From Devosia sp. (GTDB taxonomy: Bacteria > Pseudomonadota > Alphaproteobacteria > Rhizobiales > Devosiaceae): a DNA stretch of 64,000 nt. Position numbers and translations under genes: made by a program. This document shows positions 61,088 to 64,000 of the stretch, piece after piece. Each line of letters begins with the position of its first letter. Position 1 is the stretch's first letter. Below the pieces are notes generated by a model that was not told the DNA's origin, did no database searches, and was given only the letters and a program-made list of their open reading frames with translations. The DNA is taken from assembly GCA_017794705.1 (NCBI GenBank), contig CP051235.1:2047010-2111009 (forward strand). The letters run 5' to 3'.

Positions 61088-62743
61088 GTGGTGTGGGGTA
61101 TTCGAGTGGCACAGCCTTCGCGGGCAAGACATTGGCATTCCAGCCGCAGTCTGGCGGACCGGGTGATCACATCGCCCATGGTGCGCTGGACGTGGCTTGG
61201 GCTGTCGCAGGATGTCTATTCGCCGGCGCTCAATGAGTTCCGCCCGATGGATCGCGACACCGTGCGCGAGATGATGAGCGGGCGCTATCTGCTGGCTTCG
61301 AAGCTGGTGGATACGGATGGCGGTTCGCCGTTCGCCGTCGATGTCGATCATCGCGACTGGCATGACGAGTTGCATGGTTTTTCCTGGCTGAGACATTTCC
61401 GCGATGCCCGCAACACCGACGAGCGCTATTTCGCGCGGACGCTGGTGATGGACTGGGTCAGCCGGTTTGCCGAGTTCGACCCCGACACGTGGTCGCTGAC
61501 GTTGACGTCCCAGCGGCTGATGAACTGGCTGAGGCATTTCAACCTTTTGTCGGAAGGAGCGAGCGCCGAGCAGGTCAAAGCAATTTCGCGCTCCATCGGC
61601 ATGCAGGCGCAGTCGGTGCGGTTGCGTGGTGGACTGGCGACCGATCCGCTGGATGAATTGATGGCCGCCATTTTGCCGGTTGCCGTTTCGCTCTGCGACG
61701 CCAGCGATGACCGGCATGTGGCGCAGGCCGTCGAACGGCTGGTGGGCTTGCTGAAAAAGCATGTCGACGACAGCGGGCTTTATCGCGGGCGCAGCGCCCG
61801 CCAGCAATTGATCCTTCTGACCGAACTGGTGACCGTCCGGCAAGCGCTGTCGCAACGCTCGGTGGAGCTGGTGCGCGAGATCGGGCCGCTGGTGGAAAAA
61901 ATGCACCTGGCTCTCGACAGTATCACGCTGTCCAGCGGGGAGCCGGGTTATTTCAACGGCACTGGACAATTGCCGGTCGAGATCATCTTTGCGGTGCAAA
62001 CGCAAGGTTCGGGCCGGCGGCAGGGCAATGCGCTGGTGGGTGGCTACGGGGTAATCGCTGATGGGCAAAGCCTGGCCATCATGGATTCCGGGCGGGTGCC
62101 GGCTGCCGCTTATTCCGGTGAGGCGCATGCCAGCGCACTGGCGCTGGAATTCAGCCATGGCAAGGAGCTGGTGTTCGGCAATTGCGGACCGGCGCCGGCG
62201 GAACTGGAAGAGAATCGGCAACTGTTCCGAATCGGGTCCACCCATTCCGGCCCGACCATCGATGACCAGTCGAGCGCCCGGTTCGGACGCGCCGGTGCGC
62301 TGCTCAATTATGGCGACAAGCCCTATATCGAGGTTGATCGTGACGAGGCCTCGATGCTGGCACGCACCTCGGGTTTCCGCTCGCGGTTCGGCGTGCAGAT
62401 CGAGCGGCGTGTGACGCTGATGAGCTCGGGCGAAACACTGGTCGGCCAGGACAAGCTGATCAGCCCCGGCGGCCGCCGAAACCTCAAGGGCGAACTGACC
62501 ATCAGGTTCCATCTGGCGCCGGGGGCGCGGGCGAGCCGGGCGGAAGGCGGCGAGATGATCCTCATTCAACTGGGATCGGGTGCGCGCTGGAGCTTTTTAT
62601 GGGAGGCGGCGACGGCGCATATCGAGGATAGCGTGCGTCAGTCGAGCCATATCGGGTTTTACCGGACGCAGCAGATCGTTTTGACCGCGGCAGTGGCGGC
62701 GGATGCGGAAGTCGCCTGGATTTTCACAAAGCAGACGGGATAA
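61088..62743 (+). CDS. Heparinase II/III family protein
   Basis: The 551-residue product has the helical N-terminal half seen in bacterial heparinase II/III-like proteins (Trp-Leu...His-Phe-Arg-Asp-Ala; Trp-Val-Ser-Arg-Phe) and a C-terminal beta-sandwich with Ala-His-Ala-Ser-Ala-Leu-Ala-Leu-Glu near 345 and Phe-Gly...Glu-Arg-Arg-Val near 435. The rsmB-heparinase-purH order is conserved in many alphaproteobacteria, suggesting a housekeeping or envelope role rather than heparin degradation. Start at GTG 61088 is uncertain. Confidence 0.85.
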   Translation: MVWGIRVAQPSRARHWHSSRSLADRVITSPMVRWTWLGLSQDVYSPALNEFRPMDRDTVREMMSGRYLLASKLVDTDGGSPFAVDVDHRDWHDELHGFSWLRHFRDARNTDERYFARTLVMDWVSRFAEFDPDTWSLTLTSQRLMNWLRHFNLLSEGASAEQVKAISRSIGMQAQSVRLRGGLATDPLDELMAAILPVAVSLCDASDDRHVAQAVERLVGLLKKHVDDSGLYRGRSARQQLILLTELVTVRQALSQRSVELVREIGPLVEKMHLALDSITLSSGEPGYFNGTGQLPVEIIFAVQTQGSGRRQGNALVGGYGVIADGQSLAIMDSGRVPAAAYSGEAHASALALEFSHGKELVFGNCGPAPAELEENRQLFRIGSTHSGPTIDDQSSARFGRAGALLNYGDKPYIEVDRDEASMLARTSGFRSRFGVQIERRVTLMSSGETLVGQDKLISPGGRRNLKGELTIRFHLAPGARASRAEGGEMILIQLGSGARWSFLWEAATAHIEDSVRQSSHIGFYRTQQIVLTAAVAADAEVAWIFTKQTG

Positions 62744-62818
62744 AGCGGGCCGGGCTGTTTCCACTGCGGTCCGCAGGTGCTATCGCGCTTGCAACACAGG
62801 TAGCTGGAGCCTCACCAG

Positions 62819-64000
62819 ATGAGCCAAGCCGATGGCCGGACAAAAGTCCGCCGCGCCCTTTTGTCGGTATCCGACAAGGCGGGCATCGAAGAATTTGCCC
62901 GGGCGCTTTCCGGACTGGGCGTGGAACTGGTCTCCACCGGCGGCACCCGCAAGAAGCTGGAAGAAGCCAATATCCCGGTCATCGACATTTCCGAACTGAC
63001 CGGGTTTCCCGAGATGATGGACGGGCGGGTGAAGACGCTTCATCCAAAGGTGCATGGCGGGATCCTCGCCGTACGTGACAAGGATGCGCACCGCTCCTCG
63101 ATGCGCATTCACCAGATCCCGTGGATCGACCTGGTGGTGGTCAATCTCTATCCTTTCGAGGATACGGTTGCGAAAGGCGCCGACTACGACACCGCCATCG
63201 AGAACATCGATATCGGTGGACCGGCGATGATCCGCTCGGCGGCCAAGAACCACGCCTCGGTGACCGTGGTGGTCGACCCGTCGGACTATGAAGCGGTAGT
63301 CGAAACGCTTTCCGATGATGGCGAAGTGCCGTTTGCATTGCGTCAGAAACTGGCGGCCAAGGCCTATGCGCGCACTGCCAATTATGACGCGGCGATTTCC
63401 AACTGGTTCGCTAGGACACTCGAATATGATGACATGCCATGGCGGTCAGCCTCGGGCAAGCTGGCCGAGGTAATGCGCTATGGCGAGAACCCGCACCAGT
63501 GGGCGGGGTTCTATGTCGACGGTAGCGCGGCGGCGGGCGTCGCAACAGCAAAGCAGTTGCAGGGCAAGGAACTGAGCTACAACAATATCAATGACACGGA
63601 CGCCGCCTTCGAACTGGTGTCCGAGTTCGACCCGGCGGACGGGGCAGCCGTGGCGATCATCAAGCATGCCAATCCCTGCGGGGTGGGCCTCGGCCCGGAC
63701 GCGGTAACCGCCTATCAACGCGCCCTGAAATGCGACCCGCAAAGTGCTTTCGGGGGGATCGTGGCGGTCAATGTGGAAGTCACCAAGTCGCTGGCCGAAG
63801 AGATCGTCAACCTGTTCACCGAGGTGGTGATCGCCCCGGCGATTTCGGCAGGTGCGCTCGGCGTGTTCGCGACGAAGAAGAACCTGCGCGTGCTCGAAAC
63901 CGGGGCGCTGGGCGATGTTAAGCGCGACGGGATCATGGTCAAGTCGGTGGCTGGTGGGCTGTTGATGCAGTCGCGCGACAACAAGAATGTCGATGATTGC
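62819..64000 (+). CDS. purH: Bifunctional AICAR transformylase/IMP cyclohydrolase PurH (3' end beyond window)
   Basis: PurH catalyses the last two steps of IMP synthesis. ATG 62819 is preceded by TGGAG. The first 394 codons are present and uninterrupted; the gene runs off the window. The start Arg-Ala-Leu-Leu-Ser-Val-Ser-Asp-Lys and Ser-Thr-Gly-Gly-Thr, followed by Asp-Gly-Arg-Val-Lys-Thr-Leu-His-Pro, belong to the cyclohydrolase domain; Leu-Arg-Tyr-like Met-Arg-Tyr-Gly-Glu-Asn-Pro-His-Gln and Lys-His-Ala-Asn-Pro-Cys-Gly to the transformylase. Incomplete only because of the window edge. Confidence 0.96.
   Translation, partial: MSQADGRTKVRRALLSVSDKAGIEEFARALSGLGVELVSTGGTRKKLEEANIPVIDISELTGFPEMMDGRVKTLHPKVHGGILAVRDKDAHRSSMRIHQIPWIDLVVVNLYPFEDTVAKGADYDTAIENIDIGGPAMIRSAAKNHASVTVVVDPSDYEAVVETLSDDGEVPFALRQKLAAKAYARTANYDAAISNWFARTLEYDDMPWRSASGKLAEVMRYGENPHQWAGFYVDGSAAAGVATAKQLQGKELSYNNINDTDAAFELVSEFDPADGAAVAIIKHANPCGVGLGPDAVTAYQRALKCDPQSAFGGIVAVNVEVTKSLAEEIVNLFTEVVIAPAISAGALGVFATKKNLRVLETGALGDVKRDGIMVKSVAGGLLMQSRDNKNVDDC

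Noticed and set aside
62744-62818. Riboswitch or purine-regulatory leader before purH
   Set aside because: The 75-base gap has only weak pairing and no recognisable purine or PreQ1 motif.

Overview
The window is a chromosomal segment of a high-GC alphaproteobacterium, most likely of the order Hyphomicrobiales. Supporting signs are an IalB-family gene beside rlmN, argG and chrA; a hemC-hemD-Mic60-hemY cluster divergent from tsaD-gpsA; an imuA-imuB-dnaE2 mutagenesis cassette behind an alphaproteobacterial LexA box; a perfect CtrA-type TTAA-N7-TTAA site; and many GC-rich palindromic repeats. I cannot name a genus from the sequence alone.

Layout. 1-8.8 kb: IalB protein, rlmN, two tandem TPR-sulfotransferases, then LysE exporter and chrA on the minus strand, then argG. 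8.9-14.0 kb: a five-PAS GGDEF/EAL protein, then four small translationally coupled genes for exported proteins behind a CtrA-type box. 14.0-15.1 kb: repeat-rich, no credible gene. 15.1-25.4 kb: SDR, sigma factor with VOC protein, typA, a three-gene minus operon ending in a hydrolase, ppa, a DUF3445 protein, a kinase-like protein and a CPA2 antiporter. 25.4-27.3 kb: a second repeat patch with a lower-GC PIN/HTH toxin-antitoxin module ending at a bidirectional terminator. 27.3-31.2 kb: hppA, DUF167, YggT and TerB genes. 31.3-37.4 kb: imuA, imuB and dnaE2. 37.6-46.1 kb: pterin dehydratase, LacI regulator, aldo/keto reductase, DUF1801, and a six-gene sugar-uptake operon. 46.2-50.5 kb: membrane GGDEF/EAL protein, FeeM-like N-acyltransferase, second aldo/keto reductase, tRNA-Thr(CGT). 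50.6-55.1 kb: heme/Mic60 cluster. 55.1-64 kb: tsaD, gpsA, YciI, EVE, DUF1761, SDHAF4-like, htpX, rsmB, heparinase-like and the 5' part of purH.

How genes work together. Two promoters ten kilobases apart (ABC-transporter operon and second aldo/keto reductase) share the 13-mer AGATTAACGATAA over the -10 region, suggesting one LacI-type regulon. The mutagenesis genes form an SOS cassette in which GC-rich palindromic elements have entered both the imuB coding frame and the imuB-dnaE2 gap.

Best candidate for an undescribed system: the 12.3-14.0 kb cassette. It has two paralogous secreted Cys-bracketed beta proteins, an Ig-like exported protein resembling a fimbrial chaperone domain, and a secreted protein with a charged helical tail. 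All overlap, and a CtrA-type site and a c-di-GMP gene lie upstream. No usher or secretin is adjacent.
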